From contig NZ_CP095741.1 of NCBI RefSeq assembly GCF_023078475.1, positions 620,001 through 684,000 of the forward strand: a stretch of DNA of 64,000 nucleotides, read 5' to 3'. The position numbers were made by a program, and so were the translations under genes. The DNA comes from Luteibacter aegosomaticola. GTDB taxonomy: Bacteria; Pseudomonadota; Gammaproteobacteria; Xanthomonadales; Rhodanobacteraceae. The notes below the pieces were generated by a model. It saw only the letters and a list, made by a program, of their open reading frames with translations, was not told where the DNA came from and searched no databases. This document shows, one piece after another, positions 33,243 through 41,271 of the stretch (position 1 is the first letter of the stretch; each line of letters opens with the position of its first letter).

Positions 33243-33813
33243 ACTCTCCCTCTTCGAGTTTGCCGCTGCCCTCGTAAGCGCCACGGGCGTTTGGCTCACC
33301 GCGCGGCGCAGTCCGTGGAGCTGGCCGGTGGGGCTGGTTTCCGTGATCGCGTACGCGTGGATCTTCGTCGACGCGAAGCTCTATTCGGACACCTTGTTGC
33401 AGGTGATCTTCGCGCTGCTCATCCTCTATGGGTGGCATCGCTGGATGCGCAACCTGGACGACACGGGCCATGTGCGCGTCGCATCGCTGGATGCGCGCAG
33501 TGCGTGGTTGCACCTGGCGGTAGGTACAGCGGCCGCGCTTGCTCTCGGTTACGTCATGCACCGCTGGACCGACGCTTCGTTGCCCTGGCTGGATGCCGCG
33601 CTCACGGCGTTCAGTCTGGTCGCACAATGGTGGCAGGCCCGCCGCCACGCGGCTGCGTGGTGGTTATGGATCGCGGTGGACGTGATCTATGTGGGGGAAT
33701 ACGTGTACAAATCCCTCCCCATCACCGCCGTGCTCTATGCCGGCTTCGTCGTCCTCGCCGCCATGGGCTGGCGCGCGTGGACTCGAGAGCGAGAGGTGAT
33801 TGCCACGACGTAA
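33232..33813 (+). CDS. pnuT: PnuT thiamine transporter (PnuC family)
   Basis: Inner-membrane vitamin transporter of 193 residues with about seven hydrophobic segments. The PnuC-family signature ILYGWHRWM lies after the third segment, and the N-terminus FEFAAALVSATGVWLTARRS fits. It overlaps the receptor gene by 11 bases and lies under the same TPP riboswitch, which favours thiamine over nicotinamide riboside as substrate. Together the two proteins give a complete outer/inner membrane route. Confidence 0.9.
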   Translation: MNFELSLFEFAAALVSATGVWLTARRSPWSWPVGLVSVIAYAWIFVDAKLYSDTLLQVIFALLILYGWHRWMRNLDDTGHVRVASLDARSAWLHLAVGTAAALALGYVMHRWTDASLPWLDAALTAFSLVAQWWQARRHAAAWWLWIAVDVIYVGEYVYKSLPITAVLYAGFVVLAAMGWRAWTREREVIATT

Positions 33814-33892
33814 GGCATCGCCTACAGCGATTCGAGCTGAAGGAAGACGCTGGTGCCAGTCAGGGATGACAGGCGCACTGAGGCAACGTCCC

Positions 33893-33971
33893 TAGAATTT
33901 CGTTCCCACAAAAAGATACCCCGGGGCCCATCACTCACGTCAAACATGTGAGGAGGGGAGCACTCCGGGGT
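33893..33971 (+). promoter_or_regulatory. Predicted structured RNA upstream of the Abi gene
   Basis: A possible -10 TAGAAT (33893-33898; no good -35) precedes a foldable segment. Outer stem ACCCCGG (33918-33924) pairs with CCGGGGT (33965-33971). Inner stem CTCACGT (33934-33940) pairs with ATGTGAG (33946-33952) with one G-T pair and loop CAAAC. CCC (33927-33929) can also pair with GGGG (33955-33958), allowing a further helix. The element ends 27 bases before the ATG of the Abi gene. Confidence 0.5.
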
Positions 33972-33998
33972 TTGCGGAACGGAGTCTAGGAACGATCC

Positions 33999-34676
33999 AT
34001 GGAAGATTTCAAGAGGGATGGGGCCGAGTTTGGTTCAGAGGCCCCGGAAACAGGCAAATTGATTCACGTGATCACGCTTGAACGATTGCGTGCGTGCGCC
34101 TCGGCAACTGAGACGGCTGAGGGGCTTCTCAAATTGCATCAGCGCAACATCGAGATCTCAGAAGCGCTTTATCCAACGTTACATATGTTGGAGATCGTCA
34201 CCCGCAACCAGATTCATGCCGCGTTCTCTGCTCACTTCGGCACCAACCAGTGGTATGACGGGAGCTGGATGAAGGGGGCGCACGCCAACCTTGTCCAACA
34301 GGCAAAGGCCAAGATCGCCGGCCGCGGTGAGCAGGTGGCGCCTGGCGCAGTGGTCTCCGCCATGACGTTTGGGTTCTGGTGCGCGATGTTCGGAGGAGGC
34401 TATGAGTGCCGAAACGGACCATGGCCCGCTGCCCTGCGCGACGTTGCACCGGCAGTCCCGCGTGCGCACAGGACGCGCGCAAGGGTGGGGGAGCGTCTCG
34501 AACAAGCTCGCGCCTTGCGCAACCGCGTTTTCCACCATGTCCCGGTCGTGCAGCGCACAGACCTGTACGACAAGCATCGGGCACTCGTGGAACTGCTGGG
34601 CTGGCTTTCACCTGATGCTCGAGCTCACCTTGGCGGCGTATGCCGGTTCAGGGCGATCGTGGCGGAGAAGGATTAG
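33999..34676 (+). CDS. Abi-like (Abi_2/AbiD-AbiF) HEPN family protein
   Basis: A 225-residue protein with the Abi_2 pattern: SEALYPTLHMLEIVTRNQIH, FGTNQWYD, SAMTFGFWCAMF, and the HEPN RNase motif RNRVFHH (R174 and H179 in R-x4-H spacing), then ELLGWLSP near the end. Family members abort phage infection by cleaving RNA; that this one does is inferred from the motif. It stands alone between unrelated core genes, a typical spot for acquired defence genes, and is preceded by a potential structured RNA. No separate antitoxin gene is seen. Confidence 0.88.
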   Translation: MEDFKRDGAEFGSEAPETGKLIHVITLERLRACASATETAEGLLKLHQRNIEISEALYPTLHMLEIVTRNQIHAAFSAHFGTNQWYDGSWMKGAHANLVQQAKAKIAGRGEQVAPGAVVSAMTFGFWCAMFGGGYECRNGPWPAALRDVAPAVPRAHRTRARVGERLEQARALRNRVFHHVPVVQRTDLYDKHRALVELLGWLSPDARAHLGGVCRFRAIVAEKD

Positions 34677-34794
34677 TTCGATTTTTCAGAATCCTTCCAT
34701 ATCCAACGCCAAGGCGAAGCCGCATCATTCGCGGGTCGTCGCAGCCCGGTTGGTCGCCCACGGATAGGGGTGTGCCGCTGGGGCCTGCCCGGCA

Positions 34795-34825
34795 GCGGCC
34801 GGGACGTGGGACGCGTCCCGGCCGC
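34795..34825. terminator. Hairpin between the Abi gene and the convergent exported-protein gene
   Basis: Perfect 12-bp stem GCGGCCGGGACG (34795-34806) / CGTCCCGGCCGC (34814-34825), 7-base loop, one base before the stop of the minus-strand gene. No long T run. The 118 bases between it and the Abi stop hold nothing recognisable. Confidence 0.6.
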
Positions 34826-34826
34826 T

Positions 34827-35753
34827 TCAGTTTGCAGGGTGCGCCGAGGAGCCCCAGTCGTCGGGGCCGAACTGCAGGTGCAGTACCGTGCGGTTGTCGT
34901 CTTCCAATGGCGGGTTGTACTGAAGCGACGTGCAGCCCGTTGCCACTTGCCGTTTTAGCGCAAGGGCCATGGTCTTCGCCGTCTGGGCACCATAGGCCGG
35001 TGTCCCTGCTTTCGTCGTCTTCAGTGCCACGCGGTAACCATCGGCGCTCACGTCGTCCGCCATGTCCGAAGGCGGTGACTGCCCGGGTTCAAGCGCAACG
35101 ATATCGAGCTTTCGGCCGCAGCTGCCGACGCTGACGATGTCGATCCCATCGAGCAGGCTGGCGATGAATCGATCGGCATTGTCGGAGAGGGAGTCCACGG
35201 CATCCACGGTCGTGCTCAGGCGAACCTTCACGTAGTACATCTTCCGGTAGAAGAGGTAGGTACGCGACGTGAGCATATCGTTCTGCGAATCGAACACGAT
35301 GGGCAGGAAACGGCCGGCCTGCTTGCGGCCACCGGCCAGCTTTGCGGTGTACGGCGCTTCATCACCCCACCAGACGTTCCGGTAGATTTCCTGGCGCTCC
35401 GCGAACGCCACCGACTCGCGAAAATCCTGCACGGCCTGCGCGAGCATCTTAGGTTCATCGCCCTGGCCCGCGGGGTAGATGAAGACATCGGCAACCACCC
35501 ATTCGGCATGGTCGATGCCATAGCGCAGCGAGACACCGGCGGCGATATCGCCTTCGTCGGCGTAGTTCTTCACGGCCTGCAACGTGGCATCGGCCAGACG
35601 GCGCGGGGCGATGATCCAGGTGTCATCCACGACGCCACGGTGCGTTTGTGCATCCACCGGCGCAAGCGGGGGCGCGGTAGGCGCGCTTTGCGCGCCCACG
35701 GGGGTGCTGGCCAGCCCAAGGGCCAGTACGGGAATCACACTCCACCGCCACAT
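34827..35753 (-). CDS. Hypothetical exported protein, 308 residues
   Basis: A signal peptide (residues 1-22: MWRWSVIPVLALGLASTPVGAQ, cut after GAQ) leads a mature protein of about 285 residues with no recognised domain. The middle part (KLAGGRKQAGRFLPIVFDSQ, then SRTYLFYRKMYYVKVRLS) suggests a soluble beta-sandwich-like fold; two Cys occur (in GSCGRK and TGCTSL). Start at 35753 was chosen because it begins the signal peptide. On the minus strand a TATAGT hexamer at 35804-35799 may be its -10. Monocistronic. Confidence 0.65.
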   Translation of the reverse strand: MWRWSVIPVLALGLASTPVGAQSAPTAPPLAPVDAQTHRGVVDDTWIIAPRRLADATLQAVKNYADEGDIAAGVSLRYGIDHAEWVVADVFIYPAGQGDEPKMLAQAVQDFRESVAFAERQEIYRNVWWGDEAPYTAKLAGGRKQAGRFLPIVFDSQNDMLTSRTYLFYRKMYYVKVRLSTTVDAVDSLSDNADRFIASLLDGIDIVSVGSCGRKLDIVALEPGQSPPSDMADDVSADGYRVALKTTKAGTPAYGAQTAKTMALALKRQVATGCTSLQYNPPLEDDNRTVLHLQFGPDDWGSSAHPAN

Positions 35754-35935
35754 CGTCAACACAACCCCTGCAAGATCGAACGCGAACCCCGTGCGCGCAC
35801 TATAGCTAGCCGCATGCCTCATGGGGAGCGGTCTTCCGCACGCCAGTGCGGCTGGATGAAAGCGACGATAAACGCATCCAACCGCCGCGCTATCGCGTCG
35901 ATCCATACAGTGTCGGTGACAGGTATTCCGGGCAT

Positions 35936-35956
35936 GGCCGGCAGTGTGTGCCGGCC
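35936..35956 (-). terminator. Possible hairpin after rlmI
   Basis: GGCCGGCA (35936-35943) pairs with TGCCGGCC (35949-35956), loop GTGTG, about 35 bases past the rlmI stop; no T run, so uncertain. Nothing else was recognised between 35754 and 35990. Confidence 0.35.
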
Positions 35957-35990
35957 CGCGATCAAGGCGCGGTGAACGCCTCGTCAGTCC

Positions 35991-37160
35991 TTAGCCCACC
36001 CGGCAGAAGGCCGCCTTGAGATAGCGGTTTTCCGGGACGTTGCTGGCCACCGGGTGATCCGCGCCTGCGCCATCGACATGCAGCACCTGGATGTCGCGAC
36101 CGGCGTTGAGGGCAACGCGGCGGATCATTTCAAGGAAATCATCCTCGCCCACCAGGCCGGTGCACGAACAGGTCAGCAGGATGCCGCCGGGTGCCAGTAC
36201 GTCGAGCGCCGTACGGTTCATGGCGAAGTATTTCTTGAGCGCGTTCACGACCTGGTTGCGGTCGCGGGTGAGCTTGGGTGGGTCGAGCACCACGGCATCC
36301 CACGTCTCGCCGCGGGCGATCGCGGCGCGCAGCCACTCGAACACATCACCCTGCTCGAAGGTGGCCTCGACGCCGTTCATGCGGGCGTTCTCGCGGGCAA
36401 CCTCAAGAATAGCGGCATCCGCATCGACGCCCGTGGCTTCGAGCGCCCCAGCCTTCATCGCGTGTACCGCGAAGCCGCCGGCGTTGCAGCACAGGTCGAG
36501 CACGCGGCGACCGCGGGCCAACTGGGCGAAACGTGCACGGTTATCGCGCTGGTCGGCAAAAAAACCGGTCTTGTGGCCGAGGCCGGGCGCGGCGTGGAAG
36601 GACAGGCCGTGCTCGTGCACGTCGACCGCGGCCGGAGCGTCGTTCGAACGGACATCGAACGATTCCTGGCGCTGCACGTGCTGCTCGGCGAACCAGTAGA
36701 GCGACGCACCCGGGAAATGCTTCTGCAGCTCCGCGTGGATGGTGTCGCGGAAGCGCCACATGCCTGCGGCGAAGTATTCCACCACCAGGTGGTTGGCATA
36801 GCGGTCGACGACCAGGCCGGAGAGGCCGTCGCCTTCGCTGTGCACGACACGCCAGGCGTCGCTCACCTCATCCAGCTTCAGCAGCTCGCGGCGCAGGCCC
36901 ACGGCGCGCGTGATGCGGGCAGCGATCCAGTCGTTATCGATCGCCTCGTCCGGCGAGGTGGTGAGCAGGCGCAACGCGACGCGCGCGTGGCCGTTCCAGA
37001 AGCCGCGGCCGATGAAGCGGCCCTTGGCGTCGACGACGTCGACGACGCTGCCAGGCGGGATGCGCTCGGCCGGCTTGACGACCTGGGCGGACCACACCCA
37101 CGGGTGGCCGGGCATGCGATCGGTTTTGAGCTGGATCTGGGGGATGGCAGGGGTATTCAT
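35991..37160 (-). CDS. rlmI: 23S rRNA (cytosine-C5) methyltransferase, RlmI-like
   Basis: SAM-dependent RNA methyltransferase of 389 residues. An N-terminal PUA domain (about 1-75; HPWVWSAQVVKPAERIPPGS) binds RNA, a central EEHD-like domain follows, and the Rossmann domain has motif I VLDLCCNAGGFAVHAM, motif IV VLDPP and GGILLTCSCTG carrying the catalytic Cys region. RlmI methylates C1962 of E. coli 23S rRNA; the target here is assumed. It follows a small membrane protein gene by 19 bases on the same strand. Confidence 0.9.
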   Translation of the reverse strand: MNTPAIPQIQLKTDRMPGHPWVWSAQVVKPAERIPPGSVVDVVDAKGRFIGRGFWNGHARVALRLLTTSPDEAIDNDWIAARITRAVGLRRELLKLDEVSDAWRVVHSEGDGLSGLVVDRYANHLVVEYFAAGMWRFRDTIHAELQKHFPGASLYWFAEQHVQRQESFDVRSNDAPAAVDVHEHGLSFHAAPGLGHKTGFFADQRDNRARFAQLARGRRVLDLCCNAGGFAVHAMKAGALEATGVDADAAILEVARENARMNGVEATFEQGDVFEWLRAAIARGETWDAVVLDPPKLTRDRNQVVNALKKYFAMNRTALDVLAPGGILLTCSCTGLVGEDDFLEMIRRVALNAGRDIQVLHVDGAGADHPVASNVPENRYLKAAFCRVG

Positions 37161-37179
37161 ACGGGAATGATACCGGCCC

Positions 37180-37623
37180 TTAGCGGCCGAAGCGCAGGAT
37201 GAGCCAGGAGGCGAGCGCCAGCAGGTTGATCCCGATATGTGGTGCCGAGGGGCCGCCCAGGGCGAACAGCCAGCCGTGCTCGGCGATGGCCCAGTCGAAA
37301 CCGAGGCGCGGCGAGCGCTGGATCGTCATGGAAAGGTTGGCGTAGGCGCCCGACGAGAGCGCGTAGCTGAAGAACGAGGTGGCGATCAGGGGCGCCTGGA
37401 GAAACTGCGCCCAGATCGACATCTGGGTGCCGCGTCCGTCATTGCTCGCCAGCAGCACGCCGGCAACGAGGATGAACGCGAACAGGAGCACGCCAAGCAC
37501 GGTGGCGACGGCGTCCAGGCCCGACATGCGTGAGCCGAGCAGGTGATCGATCTGGCGGACCAGGCCGTAGAGGCCACCGGCGATCTCGAACACGGCGATG
37601 ACGCGGGTAAAGAACGAATGCAT
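37180..37623 (-). CDS. Hypothetical membrane protein, 147 residues
   Basis: Four hydrophobic segments (about residues 5-25, 38-60, 75-92 and 125-143) with short loops. No family recognised. It lies between srkA and rlmI on the same strand (66- and 19-base gaps), so it is probably co-transcribed with them; the neighbours give no shared theme. Confidence 0.7.
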   Translation of the reverse strand: MHSFFTRVIAVFEIAGGLYGLVRQIDHLLGSRMSGLDAVATVLGVLLFAFILVAGVLLASNDGRGTQMSIWAQFLQAPLIATSFFSYALSSGAYANLSMTIQRSPRLGFDWAIAEHGWLFALGGPSAPHIGINLLALASWLILRFGR

Positions 37624-37689
37624 GCGAACTCCCAGGGTGCGGACGGCGCATTATGGCGGTCCGCGGCCCCGGCTGGCCGAACGGTTCGT

Positions 37690-38634
37690 TCAGAGTGCGT
37701 CGGCGGCGTCGTGCAAGTCGGCGATGTGCTGCTCCCACCAGCGCGCTTCGGCGGCGAACGGGAAGGCGGCGGGGAACGCCGGATCGTGCCAGCGCTCGGC
37801 GATCCAGCCGGCGTAGTGCACCTGGCGCATGGCGCGCAGGGCAGGGACCAGGGCCAGTTCGGTGGGGTCGAAATCACGGAACTGGCCGTAGCCTTCGAGC
37901 AGGGCATCGAACATCGCGTCATCCGAGGCCAGCATCCAAAGATCCTGCACGGCGGGGCCCATGCGCGCATCGTCCAGGTCGACGAAATGCGGGCCCGCGT
38001 CCGTCCACAGCACGTTGCCTGGGTGGCAATCGCCATGCAGGCGCAGGCGATGCACGGGGCCGACCGCTTCGAAACGCAGGGAAACCGCATCGTCCACACG
38101 CATCACGGCCTGGCGGTAGGCATCGAACAGGTGCGCGGGAAGGAGATCGGAGCCGAGCGCGGCCTTCGCGGGGCCGTCGATCATCGTGGCGCGATCAAGG
38201 GTGGCACGGTGGTGGAACGGCTCACGGGCACCCGTGGCATGCATCCGGCCCAGCAAGCGTCCCAGCCACTCGAGCTGGTCGGCGGACTCCAGCGACGGGG
38301 CACGGCCACCCCGGCGCGGATAGAGCGCATAACGGAAGCCTTCGTGGCGGAGCAGGGTACGGCCGTTGAAGACGAGCGGCGCCACCATGGGAATCTCGGC
38401 CGCGGCCAGTTCCAGCGCGAACGCATGCTCCTCGCCGATCGCGGCGTCGCTCCAGCGCCCCGGACGGTAGAACTTCGCGACGACGAAGCCACCATCCTCA
38501 AGGCCCACCTGGAATACGCGGTTCTCGTAGCTGTTCAGCGTAAGCAAGCGGCCATCGCTCCACGTGCCCACGGCATCGACGGCCGCCAGGACCACGTCGG
38601 GCGAAAGCGCGGCGTAGGGCGCGGCATGGCTCAC
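37690..38634 (-). CDS. srkA: Stress response serine/threonine kinase SrkA (YihE/RdoA)
   Basis: APH-fold protein kinase of 314 residues that in E. coli protects against stress-induced death and acts in the Cpx response. Seen here: LTLNSYENRVFQVGLEDG with VAKFYRPGRW (nucleotide-binding Lys), catalytic loop HGDCHPGNVLW, metal-binding FVDLDDARMGP. The GTG start at 38634 overlaps the TGA of the thioesterase gene as GTGA, so the two are coupled; the longer frame upstream is not family-like. Confidence 0.93.
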   Translation of the reverse strand: MSHAAPYAALSPDVVLAAVDAVGTWSDGRLLTLNSYENRVFQVGLEDGGFVVAKFYRPGRWSDAAIGEEHAFALELAAAEIPMVAPLVFNGRTLLRHEGFRYALYPRRGGRAPSLESADQLEWLGRLLGRMHATGAREPFHHRATLDRATMIDGPAKAALGSDLLPAHLFDAYRQAVMRVDDAVSLRFEAVGPVHRLRLHGDCHPGNVLWTDAGPHFVDLDDARMGPAVQDLWMLASDDAMFDALLEGYGQFRDFDPTELALVPALRAMRQVHYAGWIAERWHDPAFPAAFPFAAEARWWEQHIADLHDAADAL

Positions 38635-39083
38635 GAGCGCAGGTTCCCCGGGGCGCCGCCGGGGGACGGGATCACGGCCATGGTCAGGCGCGAGAGGCAC
38701 ACCAGCTTGCCGCCTTCTTCTTCGATGCGGATTTCCCAGACCTGGGTGGTGCGGCCCAGGTGCACGGCCTTTGCCGTGCCGGTGACCAGGCCGCCGCGCA
38801 CGCCGCGGATGTGGTTAGCGTTGATATCCAGCCCCACCGCGATTTCCTTCTCCACATCCAGCGTGAGCAAGGCGGCCGAGCTACCCAGCGTCTCCGCCAG
38901 GACCACGGATGCGCCGCCGTGGAGCAGGCCGAACGGCTGCTGGGTGCGGTGGTCCACCGGCATGGTGCCGCGCAGCCAGTCGTCACCGAAGGCCGTGAAG
39001 CGGATATCCAGCGTTTCCATCATGGTGTTCCGGCTCCAGCCGTTGATACGGTCCAGATCGAGGGGGTGCTTCCAGATGGCCAT
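38631..39083 (-). CDS. Hotdog-fold thioesterase (PaaI/YdiI type)
   Basis: Acyl-CoA hydrolase of 150 residues. The hotdog signature is QQPFGLLHGGASVVLAETLG, where the Glu in AETLG is the usual catalytic residue of the YdiI group, and HIRGVRGGLVTGTAKAVHLG follows. The substrate is unknown; YdiI-type enzymes act on aromatic acyl-CoA. It starts 48 bases from the divergent ferredoxin-reductase gene and is coupled to srkA downstream. Confidence 0.88.
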   Translation of the reverse strand: MAIWKHPLDLDRINGWSRNTMMETLDIRFTAFGDDWLRGTMPVDHRTQQPFGLLHGGASVVLAETLGSSAALLTLDVEKEIAVGLDINANHIRGVRGGLVTGTAKAVHLGRTTQVWEIRIEEEGGKLVCLSRLTMAVIPSPGGAPGNLRS

Positions 39084-39131
39084 GACGGGCTCGTTCCGAT
39101 GGGAAAGCGCTCATTGTCCTACAATGCGCCG

Positions 39132-40187
39132 GTGCCTAACGTAACCCTGATCGCCTCCGGCAAGCGCTTCGACGCCGCCGAGGACGAAACCATCCTCGAA
39201 GCCGCCCAGCGCGCGGGAATCGCCCTCCCGTACTCGTGCCGTGGCGGTGTGTGTGGCAGCTGCAAGGCCACCCTGGTGGAAGGCACGTGTGCCTATCCCT
39301 ACAACCCGCCCGTGGGCCTCTCAGCCTCGGCGCGCGCGCACCACGGCATCCTGATGTGCCAGGCGGTGCCCTGTGGCGATATCGCCATCCAGGCGCGCGA
39401 GATCGCCTCAGTGGAAGACATCCCGCACCGGCGTGTCGAAACCGAGGTAGCCGAGCGGCGCATGCTGGCGCCGGATGTGGTGGGTGTGTGGCTGCGCCCG
39501 CTGCATGGCGACACCCTGCGTTGGCTGCCGGGCCAGTATCTCGATGTGGTGCTGCCGGATGGCAAGCATCGGCCGTTCTCGATCGCGAGCGGCCCGCGCG
39601 CCGATGGCCTGATCGAATTGCACGTGCGCCATGTGCCGGGCGGCGGCTTCACGTCATGGGTGAACGATTCGCTGAAGGTGGGCGACAGGCTTGTGATCGA
39701 AGCACCGCTGGGCACCTTCGTGCCGCGCGAGGATTCCGAACGGCCGATGCTGTTCATGGCGGGCGGTACCGGTTTTGCGCCGGTGAAAGCCGTGGTCGAG
39801 CATTTCATCGCACTAGGCACCCGGCGGCCGATGCACCTTTACTGGGGCGTGCGCTCGGTGGAAGACCTGTATCTGGCGGACCTGGCGCGTAGCTGGGTGG
39901 CCGCGGTGCCGACCATTACGTTCACGCCGGTGCTATCGGATCCGGAAGCGGCGCGCGAGGCGGGCCTGCGCGAAGGTCTGGTGCACGAGGCCTTGCTCGC
40001 GGACCATCCCGATCTGTCGGGGGTCGACCTGTACATGAGCGGGCCGCCGGCGATGATCGCCGCGGGGCGCGATCTGTTCCTGGAAGCGAAGCTTCCGGAA
40101 GACCGCCTGTTCTATGACTCGTTCGACGTGGCGCCGGATGTGCTGGCGGCCATTCTGCGCGGACGGGCGGGCATTCACGGCTTGTGA
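39132..40187 (+). CDS. 2Fe-2S ferredoxin / FAD-NAD(P)H reductase
   Basis: A 351-residue electron-transfer protein. A plant-type 2Fe-2S domain has Cys36, Cys41, Cys44 and Cys76 (CRGGVCGSC, then MCQ). It is followed by an FAD domain (HRPFSIASGP for flavin) and an NAD(P)H domain (MLFMAGGTGFAPV, MSGPPAMI). This layout matches CDP-6-deoxy-glucoseen reductase (AscD) annotations and oxygenase reductases; without a partner oxygenase or sugar locus, the role stays open. The GTG start is 6 bases after a TACAAT hexamer with no ribosome site, suggesting a leaderless mRNA. Confidence 0.9.
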   Translation: MPNVTLIASGKRFDAAEDETILEAAQRAGIALPYSCRGGVCGSCKATLVEGTCAYPYNPPVGLSASARAHHGILMCQAVPCGDIAIQAREIASVEDIPHRRVETEVAERRMLAPDVVGVWLRPLHGDTLRWLPGQYLDVVLPDGKHRPFSIASGPRADGLIELHVRHVPGGGFTSWVNDSLKVGDRLVIEAPLGTFVPREDSERPMLFMAGGTGFAPVKAVVEHFIALGTRRPMHLYWGVRSVEDLYLADLARSWVAAVPTITFTPVLSDPEAAREAGLREGLVHEALLADHPDLSGVDLYMSGPPAMIAAGRDLFLEAKLPEDRLFYDSFDVAPDVLAAILRGRAGIHGL

Positions 40188-40193
40188 CGTCGA

Positions 40194-40220
40194 GGGGATC
40201 GCGCGCAAGCGCGCTCCTAC
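40194..40220. repeat. REP-like intergenic palindrome
   Basis: The 27 bases are identical to the copy at 15862-15888, and like that copy it lies directly after a stop codon. Confidence 0.85.
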
Positions 40221-40278
40221 AACAGCCGCAGCCCGCGTCACACGCGGGTCAGTCGACATCCCATGCTGGCGTGCTCTT

Positions 40279-40304
40279 GGAGGAGCGCGCTCGGGCGCGA
40301 CGCC
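40279..40304. repeat. REP-like palindrome, divergent and in opposite orientation
   Basis: GGAGGAGCGCGCTCGGGCGC then GACGCC. It lies 58 bases from the copy at 40194 and in inverse orientation, so the two may form a REP doublet. A second small palindrome GGCGTCGCGAACGGCGTCGC-like sequence adjoins it (40299-40317). Confidence 0.6.
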
Positions 40305-40335
40305 GTTCGCGACGGCGCCGCACGGTCTCCAGCTC

Positions 40336-40779
40336 TTACTTCTTGCCCTTCGCCGTGGGCAGCTGCGCGCTCTGCCAGGCGGAGGTACCGCCATCCAGCA
40401 CGTACACGCGGGTGAAACCGGCCTTGACCAGGCGGGCGGCCGGCTTGGAAAGCGTGCGGCCATCCCTGTCGATCAGCACCACGGGCAGGTCCTTCGCCTT
40501 CGCCAGATCCTTGTGCTCCGGATCGAACTGGCTCACGGCCACGTGCTTCGCGCCCGGGACATGTGCCTTCTCGAAATCGGCCGAGGCCGAAAGATCGATC
40601 ATCAGCGGGTTGTCTCGGTTGATCAGCTGCGTGAGGCCCGCAGGGGTCAGGCCCTTCCATTTGCGGAAAAGGGTGCTGATTTCCGTGGCGATAAGCGCCA
40701 GCAGGATCACCACGAACAGCGCCACCCAGGCCAGGTGGTTGTGCGCGAATTCGGGCAGCTTGTGGAGTACGTCGTTCAT
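40336..40779 (-). CDS. Membrane-anchored rhodanese-like protein lacking the catalytic Cys
   Basis: A 147-residue protein with one N-terminal membrane anchor (about 17-35) and a rhodanese fold (about 45-140: PLMIDLSASADFEKAHVPGA, LDGGTSAWQ). The active-site loop reads LIDRDGRT, with Asp104 where sulfurtransferases have Cys, so sulfur transfer is unlikely. It resembles YibN in size and anchor. It is the last of three co-directional genes (thioesterase, lipoprotein, rhodanese). Confidence 0.85.
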   Translation of the reverse strand: MNDVLHKLPEFAHNHLAWVALFVVILLALIATEISTLFRKWKGLTPAGLTQLINRDNPLMIDLSASADFEKAHVPGAKHVAVSQFDPEHKDLAKAKDLPVVLIDRDGRTLSKPAARLVKAGFTRVYVLDGGTSAWQSAQLPTAKGKK

Positions 40780-40825
40780 CGAGGGCTTGCTCGTCCCGTG
40801 GGGGTAACCGGCGATTATATAGGCT

Positions 40826-41242
40826 TCAGTGCGGCGAGAAGTCGGGCATGCCGGTCATCAGGGTCCAGCGCGACTTGTCCTTGTCGTAGTGCCAGCGCTG
40901 GTGGTCGATGAAGCTGCGCTCGGCCTGGGTATTCACGTTCACCACGCTGATCTGGACGGTCTGGACCACTTCATCGTCGCCATCGGGGCGGGGGCCGGCG
41001 CCCTCGTCGTAGCCGGTGACCCGCAGCTGGCCGAGGCGGGCCTGCTCCAGCGAGCTCATCGGGTGCTCGGCGGCGTAATCCTTGTCGACCAGTGACTGGG
41101 CGGCAGCGTAATCACCCCAGCGGATGGCCGAGGCGTACTGGTTGAGGGTGCGCGTGAGCGAGTCACTGCGGACGTCGGAGGCACAACCGGCCAGGGCGGT
41201 AACCGTGGCAAGCAGCAGGGCGGTACGGGCGAATCGGCGCAT
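40826..41242 (-). CDS. Hypothetical lipoprotein
   Basis: A 138-residue protein with a lipoprotein signal (RRFARTALLLATVTALAGC; lipobox LAGC), anchored probably in the outer membrane (Ala then Ser after the Cys). The mature part is a small alpha/beta domain (NQYASAIRWGDYAAAQSLVD, HQRWHYDKDKSRWTLM) resembling NTF2-like folds only in general pattern. Start at ATG 41242 is preferred over 41272, which would overlap the previous stop. Confidence 0.75.
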   Translation of the reverse strand: MRRFARTALLLATVTALAGCASDVRSDSLTRTLNQYASAIRWGDYAAAQSLVDKDYAAEHPMSSLEQARLGQLRVTGYDEGAGPRPDGDDEVVQTVQISVVNVNTQAERSFIDHQRWHYDKDKSRWTLMTGMPDFSPH

Positions 41243-41271
41243 GGCGGGTTCCAACGTGGCGTCGGGCCGCA

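Noticed and set aside
37543..39144. A 533-codon plus-strand open frame opposite srkA and the thioesterase
   Set aside because: Antisense shadow of three well-supported minus-strand genes; no domain or ribosome site.
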